Positions 44,115 through 57,300 of a stretch of DNA of 64,000 nucleotides are shown here, piece after piece. The stretch's first letter is position 1, and each line of letters begins with the position of its first letter. The notes under the pieces were generated by a model. It was not told where the DNA came from, did not search any database, and worked only from the letters and a program-made list of their open reading frames with translations. The stretch is from NCBI GenBank assembly GCA_036245805.1, contig BTRK01000006.1:27842901-27906900 (forward strand). The letters are read 5' to 3'. This DNA comes from Pristionchus mayeri (taxonomy: Eukaryota > Nematoda > Chromadorea > Rhabditida > Neodiplogasteridae). The position numbers and the translations under genes were made by a program.

Positions 44115-45582
44115 TCAGTGCTCTCGTTGGAATAACACGAATAACCGAATGATCCTCGAGATGGCGAACCAATAGGAAAGAGACGCTAGAGAGATCACTG
44201 AGATGAATGAACAAATGAGCACACTACAGACACGAATAAAATGCAATGAAAAACACTGAAAGTGAAAATGCCCCGAGGGACAAAGTGATGACAAATGATG
44301 AAAGCTCATCTACTGTTCCTCATCTGGAGACGTGTTTAGTGTGTGCTTTAGCTTTCATGGGAGATCTCATGAGAGTTGTGTCATATCTCTATCGTATTTC
44401 CATCACCATGTTGCCATCTTCTTCAGATGCTACTCTCTTCTGATTGTAAGCAGATTTGCCGTGGCGCATGCTAAGTTAGCATTGCTAACGACTGAGAGTG
44501 CTCTCTCAATTTATCAGCTGTTGAAGTCGAGACTATTCAACGTCTCGTCCTGTTCTCTGTTACTACAAGAGTGAGAAAGAAAGGGCCAAAAATCTCACTC
44601 GGCCTTACAGGTACAAAATCATCTTAATACGAGGGATTCACAAGATACCCATCTTATGTACTGGAAGAGACGGAGAAAATGAGAGACAATCGACGAGTTG
44701 AATACGAAAAGTATGTATTCAAAAATGTCAGAAAGAATGATGAGATAGAATTTTCCAAGTGATAAAATATGTATTTACGATTTTAATAAGAACTATGATT
44801 TTCAATGAAAAACTAAATATATTGAGAGGGAATAGTACTTTCAATATTTCATGTTCTTTGTAATCGATTTTCTCCGATTTCCCTGACTCTCTTCGAATAT
44901 TCATCCCTCTTAAATGGATTCTTCTCATTCGATTCGCGTGTCGGAGAGGGACAAGAATATCTGAAATGAGGAGGGAGTGTGGTATCCAAGGAGATTCTCC
45001 CCTCTCAACTTCCCCTCCCCACTCTCGCATCTCTCTACTCTCATAGTAGGACTGGCCACGAAACAACAAGACTCCTTCCATTTTTACTTCGTGTTTCTGT
45101 TCCTATTCTTTCTATTCAAATCGTCCTCACAATAGACCGGATGTTGATGGGTTCACTTCTCTTTTTACTTCGTCCTTTCGAGCATTTTCACAGCCAGTTT
45201 CGTCTCAACAATGTTCAGATCTCTTCTTATGGCTGAGAATTCTTCTCTTCTCCATGCTATTGAGAGACAAGATTCAGTGGAGACCAATCGGATACTCGAT
45301 GAATTCCCAGTTAGTCCTCTTCTCTCTTCTCGTCATATATCCTTATTTATTAACTTTCCCAAAAACAGTAGGTGAAGGATTTAATGTGAAAAAGAATAAT
45401 TATTTTCGAAACAAAATGGCCTCTCTCTATCCCCATTATCTTCTCTATTTTTTGGTTTGTTTTCCCCCACACCTTCCCCTCAGTTCAATGGGAGAAATTC
45501 ATCCACGTTCATTTAATGAAGCGGAAGAAGAGGAAGGAAAGAAAGACGTGAATGAACAGAAATAAAACGTTGAAGGGTGTGA
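44115..45582. other. Region between the divergent unidentified gene and the ankyrin gene
   Basis: Possible 5' exons of the minus-strand gene lie within 44115-44310, without a phase-consistent model. The remainder shows only short low-complexity ORFs. Confidence 0.4.
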
Positions 45583-48192
45583 ATGATGTGTTCTCTTGAG
45601 TCGGAAGTTTCGCACAAGGATGAGGAGGGAAGAGTCGCTCTCCATTATGCAGCAGATCTCATGAGGATCGAGACAGTCAAGAAGATCCTCGACAATGACA
45701 CCTCTCTCATTGATGCTGTCGATGTTGATGGGTGAGGAGAGAGAGATGGAATCGAGTAGAAGATTCAACTGCCACTCAGACCTCTTACGTCATACTATGT
45801 ATATTAGCCACATTTTAGATTCATTCGAATCCAATGAAGCACATGCAAATATGAATCTAATGGAGACGTAAAAATACGATTAGTACGGTGTTGATGGGAT
45901 AGAGTGTGTAGAAGGGATCTCCCTCTCTCTCAGGATGACTCCTCTGATGATGGGAGTGCAAGCAGGAAGGGAAGATGTAGTGAATCTGCTACTGGACAGA
46001 GTGGGAATCCATTCCCTTCCTCCTCATTAATTCATTCATTCATTCAGGGTGCTTCCATCTTTCACATCGACGAGAATGGTCATTCACTCGTTCATTGGGC
46101 TGTCGTCTCTGCTCAGGTTTAACCCCTTCTCCCCTGGGTGTTGATTCATTTATATTTCCAGCTGGGAACTCTGAAGGTGTTGATTGAGCGAGGAGCTCCT
46201 CTGGACGTGAAGGACCACAACGTGAGTCTCCCTCCTCCCCTCCTCCCCTCCTCCTCTATCTATTCCTCGCAGGGAGCTCAACCTCTCCACTATGCGACAG
46301 CAATGGAAGGACTGCCAGACAATGTGGAGACTGCCATTCTACTCACTCTCATTAGGTACTCCTTCCACTCTCCTTTCCTTCGAAATGAACTATTAACTCT
46401 CAGGAAAGCACCAGTGAATGCTCGAGATCTAGATGAGAGAACTCCCTTGATGTGGGCAGCGAGTAACGGTGAGAAGGGGGGAAGGGGGAAGGGGGGGGGG
46501 AGAGAGATATCACAGGGAATGTCGATGCTCTTCTATCTCTCAAACAAGGAGGGGGTGAGATGAATGGAGTGGATAGGGATGGGATGACTCTCCTCCATAT
46601 GGCAGCAAGTGCAGGATCAGCAGAGGTGATCTCTTCCTTCTTCCCATCACATCATCGAGTACTTCAGATGATAGAGAGAGTACTCGAATTGGTGCCAACT
46701 TCGATGGTGAATCAGAAGGAGAGATCAGGATGCACTCCTCTCTTCTATTCTGTCGCCCATGGATACTACGAACCATCGAGACTCCTTCTGGCCAAGAATG
46801 CCAATCCGAATCATCAAGTGAGTGAGGATACTTCCTCCCCCCCCTCCCCCTCCTCCTTCCTTCCCTCTCAGGACAACAATCTGCGCACTCCTTCTCACAT
46901 CGCAGCAGCGAAGGGACAACTGAGGATCCTCAAGTTACTCAAGCAGTTCGGAGGATCATTCGAGATGCAGAACTACCGGGGAGACATCCCTCTTCATGAG
47001 GCAGTGCAGACAGGCAGCAAGGGTATCCACTAGTCCATTCCCTTCTCTCTTCATTCCCTCCAGATGTCGTCGAATGGCTGCTGAGTCTCCATCCTTCCAC
47101 TGTCAATGCTTCCTCCCACACAGGCAGAACATCACTGCACATCGCAGCTGCGAAGTGAGAAGAGGAAGGAGAAGGAGAAGGATTCCCTTCCTTCCAGAGG
47201 ACACATCGCCATCGTCATTCTCCTCTGTGGCCAATCTGCTCATGTGAATCCCCTGATGCTTCTTCGCAAGGAATTGGCGACTCCTCTTGATCTGGCCATT
47301 CAACAGAATCATCAAGTGAGTTTAATCTCCATTCCATCACTTCTTCTCTTCTCTTCTTCAGATCGTCGTTGATTATCTCAGAATGAGACAGGATGCAGTC
47401 ACTGCTCAACAATTACCAGATGATGTGAGGAGAGAATCGAGAGCGACCATCGAGGAATCCATCAGTCAGGGTATCTCACCCCCCCCCCCTTCCCCCCCTC
47501 CCCCCCCCTCCCCCCCCCCCCCTCCCCCTCCCCCTTTCTAATATCAGTCTTCTCAGCGAGAACGAGACGAGGGAAACACAGAGCAATCGATTCAGATGAT
47601 GTGATCGAGGGAAGAAAGGTAAGAGACATGGAAACAGCTGAAAATACACTGGAATATTGAACTTGTTCTTTTTATATAATATCTCCGAAATCTCCAATAA
47701 TCCTCCATTATAGAGTAGAAAAGTACGAGCAGATGGAGGAACGAACGGAAAAGGAGAGGTTCGAATCGAGGATGGAGATGAGATTGAATTGATGATTGAG
47801 GAATTGACGGATTCATCGAGTGATGGAAGAAGGAGAATCACTCATGCAACATCCACCACTGGCCAGTCATTCGAATTAATGACGTCTATCGGAATATATG
47901 TATGATGATATGATGAAATTGCAGATTTGAAGAGTGGAGAAGAAGGAGAAGAAGATAGAGGAAGTCGATTAGTGGAAGAACGAATTGAGAAGATTATTAG
48001 AGAAGAAATGAGAGCTGCCAGAGAAGAAAAAGGAGAGAAGTATGAAGAGAAGAAGAATATCACTCATTCATTCGATCATTGTAGATCAACGAGTGATAGA
48101 GAGAGGAATGGAAGTAAGAGGAGAAGGAGACAGAAGAGAGAGACGAAGGAGAATGAAGAGAAGAGTAGTAGTGAGGAAGGTAAGGAGGGAGG

Positions 48193-48238
<46 letters not shown>

Positions 48239-49694
48239 AAGAGATATGGAACTGATAAATCTGCAGATAAACCAACCCGAAATTCAACTCAATCTGCCGA
48301 TGGAAGTGAAAAGAATAGAAAAAATAGAGGAGAGAGAAGGACTTCTATAGAGGTATAATGGAATGTACGATAGAAGATAAGGATGATGATCCCATTGTAG
48401 GGTGGTGATACAGGAGTACAAAGTGATGAGAGTGAAGAGGACACGAATGAGGTACGAGACGAGTCGATGAGACACCAATCGATTCATCTCTTGTCTCGTT
48501 ATGCATACGTTTGATGCTTATTCTTTAAGAATGAAAATGGTGCTGAATCTCAAGAAAAAGTTAAAAGATCGTCGACTTCAAAATCGAAAAAGGTTCGATT
48601 TCTAATCTCGTGTCTACTTCTGCCGTCGTTCAGAATTCGACCAAGCAATCGACAGGGAAGCAAAATAATAGAAAGAGTCCAATGGAAGAAGAGACGGGAT
48701 ACGATATATTCGAAGATGAATGGGAAGAACTCAGTGATGCCCATCCTACCGGTGAGGGAGAGAGAGAGAGAGAGAGGAGGAGAGGGAAGGAAGGGGAGTC
48801 AATAGAGATCGTCTCTTGCAGGGAAAGAGGCACAACGTCGATATGTACACGAGAAGTCGATCTTCCAGGAGTTAACCCATCTGAAGAGAATGCAGATTCA
48901 GTATGGGAAGGTGGGAGAGTAAGAGAGAGAGGGAGGAAGAAGGGGGATTGAGGTGCAAGAGAGAGTACTCGTCCATTCCCTCGTTGGAAACTTCTGCAAA
49001 ATGCACGGTTTGAATCCAGCTGACTACAAGTTCTCTTCCTTCTATTCGTGGGAGAAGTATCTTTATGGTAAGAGTCCCATCCTCTCTCTATCCACCTTTC
49101 TCGGCAGACTAAGTTGAAGCAGGTTTGCTTCCAGAGCAATTGAAGAGTATCTACATGGAAGAGAGGGAGAGACTACAGACTAGTGCACATGGAGGAAATC
49201 GACCGAGCCACGCACAGAGACTAAACAAGTTTGAGACTAAACTGAGACAGGTAAGAGAGAGAAGAAGAAGAAGAGGGGAAGAATGAGAATTGGAAGGCTC
49301 GAGCTGTTCCTTTGAACGATCGAATTCGAGAATTGACTCGGATCTACGGGAGTGCTAGTATGACTGCAGGTATTTCCCCCATTTACACACGCTAGAATCC
49401 TACTATGAATTACACACTAGCAGGATTACATTTAAATTTCATAGAATCTTCTTATTCCTAGCAGGATCCTGCTAAAGTATCTATTATTTCCTAATACGAT
49501 TCTTTTGTTTTTCTTACTCTGCTTAAAAGTCATAGATATTAGGAATCGAAGTATTCTATAACACTAGGGAATGAAAAAGAGAGGCATTGAAGATTTGTTT
49601 GATTGCAGGGAAGAAAGTACAACAACGGAATCTTTTCTCCGGTCAGAAGAGATGCGATTGCTTAGGGAAGCATCTACTAGTTAAGTCTACCTAG
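45583..49694 (+). CDS. Ankyrin-repeat protein, inversin-like (possible mlt-4 orthologue)
   Basis: ATG at 45583. Well-phased exons are 45583-45731, 45934-46000, 46048-46116, 46162-46221, 46273-46355, 46404-46468, 46516-46625, 46668-46817, 46872-47022, 47064-47154, 47198-47315, 47362-47470, 47548-47618 and 47714-47899. Further exons run to a TAG at 49692-49694. About ten ankyrin repeats are visible (GRVALHYAADLMRIETVKKI, RTPLMWAASNG, GMTLLHMAASAGSAE, RGDIPLHEAVQTGS, GRTSLHIAAA). A long Arg/Lys/Glu/Ser-rich linker follows (47933-48700), then a conserved-looking C-terminal segment (VQERVLVHSLVGNFCKMHGL, FSSFYSWEKYLY). The ankyrin-plus-long-tail plan resembles inversin, but I cannot exclude another ankyrin scaffold. 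The join at 47899/47933 implies a 33-nt intron and is doubtful. Confidence 0.7.
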
Positions 49695-50159
49695 AATCAC
49701 CCCTCCCCCCCCTCCCTCTCATATCCACCATCTCCATCGAACAACTACCTACTACCAAGTGAACAATACATCAGATTCTGATTCTTCCTTTCGATAAATT
49801 CTTGTTAAACGTATTCCTCACGGAGAGGGCCTTACGGAGAGGGAATAGAGTGCACATTGGCCATCCTCGAAATCTAAATTTGAAGCTCTTCTTTATATTT
49901 TGGATGATTTCCTCGTGATTAGTTCTCCCATTAAAAATGAGGAATTGAAAAAAACAAACGAAGGCTGCCAAGATCAACAAAGATACGAATCATAAGTAAT
50001 GCACTCGTTCAAGGATTTTATATCTATCATAGTTATCAGATCCAAGAATGGACTTAGAAGAGGAGAGCAATTTATGTACCAAATTTATGTGCCAGTAACT
50101 CGATCCAGAAAGGAGGGGTCATCCGAAGCGAAAAGAAGGATCCGAAGTGAGTTGGATGC
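49695..50159. other. 3' flank of the ankyrin gene
   Basis: AT-rich intergenic DNA without a supported gene; the minus-strand ORF at 49980-49771 has no recognisable features beyond a hydrophobic start. Confidence 0.4.
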
Positions 50160-51178
50160 GAGATAAACGTAAGAGCCCGTTTGCGTAAGAATCGGACAAA
50201 TCTGAGTAGATTTGGCACAGGTTCAAAAAGGTCGAATCGCTGAAACTCTGCAATTTGGGGTTATCTGACCTGCTGATCATGATAGGCAAGTTCATTTTGG
50301 TCATAAATCTGTCGTTGACCCCAGACGCCCTGACGTCGAAATGTGCCAATTTCGCACATCTGAGTTCCAGATGTCGCTAAAATTAAGCCAAGGTATATTC
50401 CGGTGCAGAATTTGAAGGCAATTACGCCTGTCTAAATCATTTTTTATGAAAAATTAATACTAATTAGTAAAATGCAACTTTTTTGTGCAAAGTATTCGGA
50501 GAGGCTAGAACCATTCTGATCGGCTTGACGAGATGAATCCGAATCTGTTTTCAAATATGGGAAAAAATCGTGGTAAGGTTTATGGTGCAAAATAGTGAAC
50601 TGTTTTGTGTGCAAAGTCAGCGATCCCATCAGGTAGTGTCGAGAGACAAGGGGAAGAGGAGAGAGTGCAGGCAGCGAGAGGAAGGGTAGATCAAGGGACG
50701 ACTTGATGGAATCACTGACTTTAAAACCACACAAAACAGTTCACTATTTTACACCATAAACCTTACCGCGATGTTTTTTCCCACATTTGAAAACAGATTT
50801 GGATTCCTCTCGTCAAGCCTGTCAGAATGGTTCTGGTCTCTCCGAATACTTTGCACGTACAAAAAAGTTGTATTAATTTTTCATAAAAATGAATTAGACA
50901 GGCGTGATTGCCTTCAAATTATGCACCGGGATATATCTTCGCTTAATTTTAGCGACATCCGGACCTCAAGATGTGCGAAATTGGCATCCAGAAAGATGTG
51001 CGAAATTGGCACATTTCGACGTCACGGCGTCTGGGGTCAACGACACATTTTTGACCAAAATGAACATGCCTATCGTGTTCAGCGGGTTTGAATACCCCAA
51101 ATCACTGAGTTCTAGCGAATTGACTTTTTAAGACTGTGCCAGCAATTGTCCGATTCTTACGCAAACGGGCTCATAACT
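50160..51178. repeat. Large foldback element (about 1 kb)
   Basis: Outer ends pair: gagcccgtttgcgtaagaat at the left and attcttacgcaaacgggctc at the right. Arms of roughly 440 bp continue with matches such as cgacgtcgaaatgtgccaat / attggcacatttcgacgtca and acagttcactattttacacc / ggtgcaaaatagtgaactgt. The ORFs in it are arm artefacts. A 16-bp piece (agatgtgcgaaattgg) is duplicated in tandem in the right arm near 50970-51010. Confidence 0.85.
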
Positions 51179-51828
51179 AATCCGAGGGAAGAAAGGGAGA
51201 ACATTGGAATAAACTGGAGCATATTTGTTGTATTCGACAATGATGATATCTAGGGAGTCGATGGAAGGATTGGAAGAGAGAGAGAGAGTGAGGGGATTAG
51301 AGATGGAGTGATTCCAGTGCTCATGCATTTACAAGAAGAAGAGGGCATGGATCGACGACGCGACCAAAGATGAATCGGTTACAGCAAAGGGCTGGGAATA
51401 AGTTCATATTACGATAACTGGTTCTACCGTAATCTATATCTGATCGGACTAACTAAATCATAATCCGCACATTCCTCTAATTTGTGAATTAAGATAAAGA
51501 TTAATACTCAAATAAAATATTCGACCGTTGATGCAAAATTACGCAACTTGACTGAAGGAAGCAGTCTCACTACATTGTTATCGTTGAGTGGTAGTGCTTT
51601 AGAGTAATGCTGAGTGGATACATAGTAAGAATGATTAATGTTGCTAATAAGGATGCACCGGCGATAACCTATTTTTCTCCTCGAACCGAGTCTCCATCAG
51701 TTGATCACACAATAAAGAAGTGAACAAAGCACTTTTGCATATTTACATTCAGAGCAGAGAAGGTCTCTTTTTCATCCTCCTCCTCCATTTATTCCATTTT
51801 CTTTCATCCCTCAAAGTAGGTTGACCCA

Positions 51829-53058
51829 ATGGCCTCGGAAAAATCTCAATCGTAAGTCTACCCTACCGTACCCTCCTACAGTACCCTTCTCTTCAGGCCG
51901 ATGGACCAGGTGGTGGCTGATCTGGATTCGTTGAACTCCTTGATGACTGTCCTGGTCATCGTATTCATCATCTTCGTCCTTCTTCAAATCATTCAAACCG
52001 TTCTCAAAGTGATGAAGCCAAAACTGAAGGTACTGTATCCTCACAGTAGATCATCTAATCAATCGATTGAGATGGGAGAGAAGGACGCGAAGCCGCACGC
52101 TGTCGTAGTGCAGGGAAGAACCTCGTCTCGCTCCTCCAAGAAGGAAAGGTATACTGTAGCTACCGTACCGTACCTCTACCGTACCCTCTCAGTCGTCCTC
52201 ACAAGACTTCCTCCCGTCGTGAATTTTTGCCCTCGAAGCGACTGAGCACGAAGTTGACATTGACGACGGAGGAAGAGTGTGAGAGATCGAACAAGTCGAG
52301 CAGCAAGGAACCATTGGGCAGCAGGGAATCGTGCAATGATAAGGTGAGAGAGAGGGAGACCCCCCCCTCCACCCCCCCCCCCCCTTCAGAAGTCGTGCTC
52401 CTCCCCCTCCGTACCCGCCCTCGAGATGCCCAAGGATATGGCCGCCAGTCTGAAGATGCTCAACTGCTCCGACGTCGTGAACAGTGAGTGGACCACTCCA
52501 AGGGAGGAGAAGGGACTGGAATGATTCCTTCCTTGCAGCCCCTGTCCGTTCGATGGCTCCTCTCGCTGTCCCCCACACTCCATCCAAGTCATCCAAGGAA
52601 TCCACTGAGGAGTCTGGCAAGGAGAAGAAGAAGGAATCCCCCACCAAGACTGCCCCCACTCAGCCCATCCTCAACCCCATCCCTCCCACTACCCCCTCCA
52701 CTGCCCCCGCCCGGCCCCCTCTGGCCACGCCCATCAAGGCTCCGCCCACTCGGTCGACTGTCACTCAGTCGACTCAGTCCGCTGCTGTGACCACGGCCAC
52801 GATCAAGTCTCCAGCTGTCGAATCGACCCAGCCAGGATCAGTCATCGAACCACTCACTCCCGGTCCCAAGAAGAACTCACCCGGTAAGGGATTACGGTAG
52901 TTCGCTCCTATCGACCGATTACTTGCAGTGAAAACGGCGAAGGAGGAGGTCAAGGCCACGCCCACACCCACTCCTGCTGCTCCTGCACCAGTGAGACCTA
53001 CCCTTCCTTCCTTTGATTGATTTCTCCATTGCAGGCATCGGTGCCGCCCCCTCAGTAG
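51829..53058 (+). CDS. Single-pass membrane protein with long Pro/Ser/Thr-rich tail
   Basis: Eight exons close in phase to 302 residues: 51829-51851, 51897-52029, 52072-52148, 52193-52343, 52390-52483, 52539-52883, 52929-52990, 53035-53058 (TAG). The N-terminal 30 residues are followed by one hydrophobic helix (LMTVLVIVFIIFVLLQIIQT) and then a basic stop-transfer stretch (KPKLK). No cleavable signal is seen, so it is probably a signal-anchored protein. The remaining 230 residues are low-complexity and disordered, rich in Ser, Lys, Thr and Pro (RSSKKER, PTQPILNPIPPTTPSTAPAR). The 42-nt intron 52030-52071 is open in frame, so it may be retained. G/C-ending codons dominate, suggesting good expression. 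I do not recognise the family. Confidence 0.8.
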
Positions 53059-53854
53059 AAGAATGAAGTTACTCGCTTAGAGAAGAAGTGGATTGAGAGA
53101 AGAATAGATTCCCTTCCCCTTCTCCTATAAATCCTTAGTGTTCTTCACTAAATATGATTGAATTGTTCTTGTTTTTGATCACATGTACACTACGAACAGA
53201 CAGATTGTGAGACAGATAGAACAGACATTCAGGGAAAGGAGGGATGGAAGGGTCTTCTCTTTCAACTCTGTTCGAAGATCCTTCACTTCCCTATTCGCCC
53301 GACTCGCCGTTTCCAAATCATGTACCCTTACATATGGTGTAGTCCATACATTTGAGTAGTTCTATCAACGATAAGAAAAACCGTTGGCATTAATTGTGAT
53401 TCTATTTTTTTTTAATAATACGCACGCATTTATTAGAATACGACTTGCGGTGTTTATCTCGGCTTTCTGCAAAAGTCTTGCATCGAAGGAGGAACGAAGA
53501 CACGGTTCCATTAAAGTTTGAGAACCTTAGCGACGCTCTCTTCACTCTCATCTCAGCATTCTCCCGACCGGTCAAGCGACGAATGAGAGAGTGTGTAGAA
53601 TGAAGAGATCGTCGTATCGGTTCTCCAACTCTAGATTACATGTTTCAAATCAAGTGGCATCACTACTGCACCATCTGAACGGTTGTATCGGCACTCCCTC
53701 TGAAGATACTTGACTACCAGACATAGAAATTGACTCCGCTCACTGTGCTTTGGGGAGCTCCTGTCGATGATCTCCCGTTGAACAACTCGAAAACACTTTT
53801 CGAGCTATAGCTCGAGTTCGAATAGACAAACGTCAAAAGTATAATCTTATTATG
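53059..53854. other. Intergenic, no gene seen
   Basis: It contains the 3' flank of the previous gene (AAATATGATTG region), a T/A-rich tract at 53403-53420, and no convincing exon. Confidence 0.4.
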
Positions 53855-54150
53855 TCCCGTTATTGGAAAATTACCCCCCTCCCCCCCATTTTCCAATAAC
53901 GCCGCAAAATGAGGCGGCCGTTTATTGGAAATGGCCTCTTATTGGAAAATTATTGGAAAACGATTTTCCAATAAGAAATCACGGAGAAAAGGGGACAATG
54001 ATCGTTGAAACTCAATCGACTATTTTCCAATAGTTTTCCAATAAGCTATTGGAAAATTCCACCACACGATGGATGTTATTGGAAAATGAGATCTGTGAGA
54101 GACCCCTTTGTTCTCGCTATTGGAAAATTGGAAAATTTTCCAACAAGAGA
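53855..54150. promoter_or_regulatory. Cluster of ttattggaaaat motifs in both orientations
   Basis: About a dozen copies of tattggaaaat or its reverse complement attttccaata lie in 300 bp, ending about 170 bp before the ATG of the next gene. Adjacent opposite copies can pair as hairpins (ttattggaaaattattggaa; attttccaatagttttccaa). The core ATTGG is an inverted CCAAT box. This may be promoter-proximal binding sites or a repeat; the role is not shown. Confidence 0.5.
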
Positions 54151-54323
54151 ACTCTAGTCCCTACTACTTTTACAGATATAAAGACCAGCTCCCCCCTCAT
54201 TCCTGACTCTGATCCGAGATAAATCAGTCTACTCTCTCTCGTATTTTGGTAATCGCAAGATACAACCAACTGTCTGCATCTTCATTCGATTCCCTGTTCA
54301 TTTCTCTCCTTCTGCTTCTCCGC

Positions 54324-57300
54324 ATGCGGTCTATTCGTGCCCACTACAACAGTCTCGGAGTGAGTTATCACTGAGGAATCCCTCGAAGCATCCCACTTCT
54401 TCCAGCAACGAATCTCCCGCACGACTACGATTGATGAGGAAGAGGAGTTGGAGGAGGTCACTGCGAGGTCCGATCACCTACTTACAATAACCACACATCA
54501 GTTCAACTCCATTCCAGACAGGACGCCCCGTCGATCGTAGAGAAGACTGCGATTAGTGACGGTCGATTCGTACCCACCGACAGTGACAAAGATGTGCTCA
54601 GGGAGAGATTCACTCTCGACGCGACCCTCACCAGATACGGTAAGGAGTACGGTAGAGATCGTGAGATCGATTACTCACTTTCGAGAGAAGAATACAAAAA
54701 CACACGTGCTTGTTCAAATGAGTGAAACAAACACTTGAATCCTGATAATGGCTCATTGTCTTTCAGCCCGTTGGGGGAGGACTCGTATCGATCTCCTCGT
54801 ATACGGCGCCCTCATTATGGCCAGCCAGATGTACCTCGCACTACTGTCAGTTTGCGATTCCCTCAGCATCACGACTACGGTAGTCTTACGGTGGAAGAGT
54901 ACTTGTCACGATCATCTAAAAGGGAAGATCAAAGATCGGTGTTCTCTCTCCAGGAACGGGTTGACGACCGTCGCAGCATTCAAGACTCGTCAGAATATGG
55001 AAGTGCAAACTCCCCTCTGCTGGTGTGACAACTCCTTCACTGCTGGGGAGATACAGAGGTATCTGGAGGAGGTGAGGGAAGAGAGTGGGAAGGAGAAAGA
55101 TCAAAGATCAACTCAGATCCGTCCGAACATTCCGGTGATAGTGATGAAGGTGGGCTTCCTCACCCTCGCATTCACGAGTCCTCTCTGGGAAAGGTGAGAT
55201 GAGATGAGAATATCAAGAAGGTGCCGAACCTTCCCATGCAATATGCCTGCATGTTTACAGTATTGAGAACATTCCTCATTTCGAGAGCATGATAGATAAT
55301 ATCTCTGCCCGATCTCAGCACTACCTCTCCCTCCTTCCAGATGGCTCAGTCGTCGTACATCCCTGCTGATCTCGTTGTCCCTCTCTCTCATCTGCACTCT
55401 CGTCATCCATCAGACGGCCGACGTCGAGGACAGTGCACTCATCAGGAACTGTGCATGGACGATAGAACATCTACTGAGTGGAGTGAGGAATCAGAGAGAT
55501 CATTGCTGTCCATGGCTCATGTTCCCGAGTGTAGTTGAATTGCCTTCAGGTAGTGCACATAATCTCTTACTCTTCCTTCGTGGAGGTTCTCCCCAAGATC
55601 TGGCGAGTCTTCGGGGCGGGAATCGCACTCCTGGCTGATACTTTCGCTGATGTGAGACACTTCCTCTTTGTGTTGTCCCACACTCATATCTCCGTATTCC
55701 TGGAGCCTTGAAGCAACTGGTTACTTCCGAAATGAGCAATTTTTTTAAAATCGCAGATGCTTTTCCATTTTCAGTGGCTCGCTCTCACGAGCATTCACCT
55801 CATTCCGAGCATCGATTATCTGTGTAAGATGAAGATTTGTATCCAGATAGATCTAAACTGTATTTGAGTATCTAGATGGAGCAGAGTATAAAACCATTCC
55901 AGTATCAAACAATCAAATTTGCAGGGATCATAATCATCTACCGAATCATCGCTCTGGCACTTGTCATTCTGTGAGTTCGCTGATTATTTAAAAAAATAAC
56001 AAATGATTTCAGATTGATGAAAGTTCCGATCTCGAATCTGATCGTGAAGGGAAAATATTCAGAAGTGGATGATATCCTGTGTGAAGAAGAGATTAAACTA
56101 ATGGCGAAGAAGAGTGCGAAAGAGGGAAAGAGCGATGGTACGGTAGGGGTACTGTAGAGGGGTGTGAGGGGTGGGGGTTGATGGTATCTTACTCCATTGT
56201 AGAACGAGAGACTGATTCTTCATCGGGCACTTTCTCTGAGGGCGACCTTCCTCCCGAGTTGAAACTGGCACGAATGATCACTGATGATCTGGCATATCGG
56301 TTAGAATCTTCCCATTTTCGAATGAATCGGATGAAATCTTCGAATACTTTTTTTCCTTAGGGACGACGATGACTACACTCCACTCGAATTCTTTCGCAAA
56401 CTCCCTCACAGCAACGTCTTCTATCTCCTGTGTGTCGGCTTCCTAAGCGCGTGAGTTCCGAGTGATACGGTAGATTATCGATCGATCTCTCAGCGCGGTG
56501 AGTGGGCTGATGGATCGACTGACGGTGATCTACCTCGGGAGGATGTACTTCGAAGGAGAGATTCTACTCGCTACCAAGGTTAGTTGGATGACTCTTGAAC
56601 GGAATGAATGTCTTTCTCTTCAGTTGGTCATCAAAACGGTCGCCGCTTTCATTCTCATCCTCATGCCGGAGTAAATATATTTAATTAATTAATAACATAA
56701 TCTATTTATTTAAGTTGGCATCGTTGTCGTCTTATGATCCTCCTGCTGGGCATCGCAGTATTCACACAGAGCGTACGACTCATGACGGTAGATCAAGAGA
56801 CCTTGAATCACCTTCAATATTGATCGATATTTGAGCTGCGACTGGAGACGACTACGTGCAGCATCCAGAGGAGAATGGCTGGTGAGGGAGGGGAGGAGGA
56901 TGGGATGGAATGGTCCCTTGCAGAGGATCAGAAAGTGTTCGCAGTGGTCTGCATCGCAGTGAGTTCATCCATAGCATCTCGTTATTATGAACATTGCCAT
57001 TACCATTTATCCTTAGAAGGACTGTTCGAGACTTGCAGACTTCTTGGAATGCCTTCTCTTTGTTGTACTGATTGGCATACTGGCCATGCTTCTTCTCAGA
57101 TCTACCAGTTGACAGTGGATATGCTTCGATCGTTGTCTCTCCTCTTCGTCTCCGAATTGACTCCCTCCATCCTCAGAATCAACTCCGTCGCTCTCGTCAT
57201 CTTCACCAACGTATGCACTTCTCCTTCTCCCCCATCAATCGATACTTCAGCTATCCTCTCGTGAACTCTCCCATGTCTACTGGAACAATGAAGTGGTCCG

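Noticed and set aside
44400..44580. Plus-strand ORF near 44332-44574
   Set aside because: No splice-consistent neighbours and no motif; probably intergenic or intronic of the minus-strand gene.
46938..47142. Antisense ORFs across the ankyrin exons
   Set aside because: The plus-strand ankyrin repeats explain the sequence; the antisense frames have no recognisable content.
48190..48290. Arg/Glu dipeptide repeat as a coding RE domain
   Set aside because: The GA run at 48197-48235 falls in a likely intron of the ankyrin gene after a gtaagg donor; flanking exons join without it.
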